Positions 4,831 to 6,077 of a stretch of DNA of 6,077 nucleotides are shown piece by piece. How positions within the stretch are numbered: the stretch's first letter is position 1; each line of letters starts with the position of its first letter. Source of the stretch: Mycobacterium sp. (GTDB taxonomy: Bacteria > Actinomycetota > Actinomycetes > Mycobacteriales > Mycobacteriaceae). The notes beneath the pieces are model-generated. The model had not been told where the DNA came from. It saw only the letters and a program-made list of their open reading frames with translations, and did not search any database. The translations under genes were made by a program, and so were the position numbers. The stretch covers positions 1 through 6,077 of the forward strand of contig JAOPWF010000848.1 of NCBI GenBank assembly GCA_025965815.1, read 5' to 3'.

Positions 4831-5876
4831 AACTGAAGCGCCCGCGGGCTCGGATGCTGGCCGCGCTGTTCGCGCTCGCACTGGCCGCACTGGGGTTGGC
4901 CGGCTGCGCGGTCGACAACTCCGGTCAGCAATCCGACAAGCCGACCATCCGCATCGGATACCAGACCTTCCCCAGCGGCGACCTGATCGTCAAGAACAGC
5001 AAGTGGCTGGAGTCGGCATTGCCGAACTACAACATCAAATGGGTCAAGTTCGACTCCGGCGCCGACGTCAACACCGCGTTCCTCGCCAAGGAACTGGATT
5101 TCGGCTCGCTGGGATCCAGCCCGGTGGCGCGCGGACTGTCCGCGCCGCTGAACATCCCGTACAGCGTCGCGTTCGTGCTCGACGTCGCCGGTGACAACGA
5201 AGCGTTGGTGGCGCGCAACGGCACCGGCCTCAACTCCATCGCCGACCTGAAGGGCAACCGGATCGGCACCCCGTTCGCGTCCACCGCGCACTACAGTCTT
5301 CTGGCGGCGCTGGCCCAGAACGGCTTGTCGCCCAAGGATGTTCAGCTCATCGACCTGCAGCCGCAGGCGATCTTGGCGGCGTGGGAGCGCGGCGACATCG
5401 ACGCCGCTTACAGCTGGCTGCCGACGCTCGATCAGCTGCGTACGACGGGGAAGGACCTGATTACCAGCCGTCAGCTCGCCAAGGACGGCAAGCCGACCCT
5501 GGACCTGGCCGCCGTCTCGAACTCGTTTGCGCAGGAGCACCCGGACGTGGTGACCACCTGGCGCCAGCAGCAGGCCCGGGCGCTGAACACCATCCACAAC
5601 GATCCCGACGCCGCCGCCAAGGCGATCGCGGCCGAGATCGGGCTGAGCCCCTCCGACGTCGCCGGGCAGCTGAAGCAGGGTGTGTACCTGACGCCGGAAC
5701 AGGTCGTCTCACCGGAGTGGCTCGGTACCGAAGGCGCGGTCGGCAATATCGCCGTCAACCTGCAGAGCGCGTCGCAGTTCCTCGCCGAGCAGACCCAGAT
5801 CCCGGCTGCGGCGCCGCTGAAGACCTTCCAGGACGCCATCTACGTCAAGGGGCTCCCTGGTGCCATCACCCAGTGA
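4827..5876 (+). CDS. tauA: Taurine/sulfonate-type ABC importer, substrate-binding lipoprotein
   Basis: 349 residues. A basic start (KLKRPRAR) and hydrophobic stretch end in the lipobox LAGC with the lipidated cysteine at 27, so the protein should be anchored on the outside of the cytoplasmic membrane. The mature part is a two-lobed binding protein of the TauA/SsuA/NMT1 group. Blocks resembling E. coli TauA run in order: IRIGYQT (41-47), WVKFDSGADV (72-81), GSLGSSPVA (93-101), STAHYSLLAAL (152-162), LQPQAILAAWERGDIDAAYSW (177-197) and YLTPEQ (297-302). These favour taurine over nitrate or thiamine precursor, though a related sulfonate cannot be excluded. ATG 4827 overlaps the tauC stop, with GGAGAGG six bases upstream (4814-4820). 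The last 17 bases overlap tauB. No tauD dioxygenase or other desulfonating enzyme is visible; it could lie beyond the right edge. Confidence 0.88.
   Translation: MKLKRPRARMLAALFALALAALGLAGCAVDNSGQQSDKPTIRIGYQTFPSGDLIVKNSKWLESALPNYNIKWVKFDSGADVNTAFLAKELDFGSLGSSPVARGLSAPLNIPYSVAFVLDVAGDNEALVARNGTGLNSIADLKGNRIGTPFASTAHYSLLAALAQNGLSPKDVQLIDLQPQAILAAWERGDIDAAYSWLPTLDQLRTTGKDLITSRQLAKDGKPTLDLAAVSNSFAQEHPDVVTTWRQQQARALNTIHNDPDAAAKAIAAEIGLSPSDVAGQLKQGVYLTPEQVVSPEWLGTEGAVGNIAVNLQSASQFLAEQTQIPAAAPLKTFQDAIYVKGLPGAITQ
5847..5852 (+). promoter_or_regulatory. Ribosome binding site that fixes the tauB start
   Basis: AAGGGG lies seven bases before GTG 5860, inside the coding region of tauA. It supports the GTG rather than any later start for tauB, since no other ATG or GTG with a comparable site occurs before the conserved ATPase sequence. 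Confidence 0.6.
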
Positions 5877-6077
5877 GGTCACGGCCAAACCCGGCCGGAA
5901 AGATGTTGCGGCCGGTCGGGACGGCGGCATCCACATTCGCAACGTCTCGCACCGCTACGGCCGCGGCGGAAGCGAGGTCACCGCGCTCGGGCCGGTCGAC
6001 CTCGATGTCGAGCCGGGTGCGTTCCTGGTGCTGGTGGGTGCGTCGGGATGCGGGAAGAGCACGCTGCTGCGGCTGAT
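5860..6077 (+). CDS. tauB: Taurine/sulfonate-type ABC importer, ATPase (N-terminal 72 residues, truncated by window edge)
   Basis: Start of the ATP-binding subunit that would power the TauC channel. Residues 1-22 are an unconserved, charged extension (MPSPSEVTAKPGRKDVAAGR...). The ABC fold then begins with IHIRNVSHRYG, whose aromatic Y is the likely A-loop residue that stacks on the ATP adenine. After it come the strand AFLVLVG and a complete Walker A, GASGCGKST, at 60-68 with K66. The Q-loop, signature motif, Walker B and H-loop would be beyond the edge. E. coli TauB begins almost directly at the ABC fold, so the extension is longer than usual. The GTG start overlaps the tauA stop by 17 bases and has its own AAGGGG. 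Family assignment as an ABC ATPase is firm; the taurine role comes from operon context. Confidence 0.85.
   Translation, partial: MPSPSEVTAKPGRKDVAAGRDGGIHIRNVSHRYGRGGSEVTALGPVDLDVEPGAFLVLVGASGCGKSTLLRL

Noticed and set aside
3106..4890. Long minus-strand open frame opposite pntB and tauC
   Set aside because: It covers the conserved ends of two real genes and the regulated spacer, has no recognisable domain, and its composition is that of reverse-strand GC-rich codons.
1..6077. tRNA or rRNA genes, insertion sequences, CRISPR arrays, phage or toxin-antitoxin genes
   Set aside because: Looked for on both strands and not seen; apart from short spacers the window is filled by conserved metabolic and transport genes of uniform composition.

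Overview
The window is high-GC actinobacterial DNA and most resembles a Mycobacterium/Mycolicibacterium chromosome. Supporting signs are the third-position G/C bias, GTG starts, ATGA start/stop overlaps, an acyl-CoA dehydrogenase of mycobacterial type, and a split three-gene transhydrogenase operon like Mycobacterium tuberculosis pntAa-pntAb-pntB. The species assignment is inference; no rRNA or other marker is present.

Layout. Positions 1-856 (minus strand) hold the first 285 codons of an acyl-CoA dehydrogenase whose C-terminus lies off the left edge. A divergent intergenic region (857-985) carries inverted repeats and weak promoter-like elements. On the plus strand follows a tightly packed operon for the proton-translocating NAD(P) transhydrogenase: pntAA (986-2074, soluble NAD(H) domain), pntAB (2075-2407, small membrane subunit) and pntB (2404-3825, membrane plus NADP(H) domain). 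A 147-bp spacer (3826-3972) leads to a taurine/sulfonate-type ABC importer operon: permease tauC (3973-4830), lipoprotein substrate-binding protein tauA (4827-5876) and ATPase tauB (5860 to the right edge, truncated just after Walker A). All junctions inside the importer operon overlap, which suggests translational coupling.

The most interesting element is in the spacer before tauC. A 12-codon ORF (3889-3927) starts with GTG just downstream of a promoter-like -35/-10 pair and encodes Met-Ser-Pro-Thr-Leu-Pro-Asp-Asp-Cys-Cys-Cys-Arg, with three consecutive cysteine codons before the stop. The Cys codons form one arm of a potential 10-bp stem whose other arm abuts the weak Shine-Dalgarno of tauC. 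This is the layout expected of a polycysteine, leaderless upstream-ORF attenuator of the kind described in mycobacteria. It would let cysteine (sulfur) sufficiency repress import of an organosulfur source. A perfect 16-bp palindrome between the -35 and -10 suggests a second, transcriptional layer of control.

Functionally, the transhydrogenase uses the proton gradient to set the NADPH/NADH balance, and the importer probably supplies taurine or another sulfonate as a sulfur source. The two operons look independent, since the importer has its own promoter-like region and leader. No RNA genes, insertion sequences or CRISPR arrays were seen.
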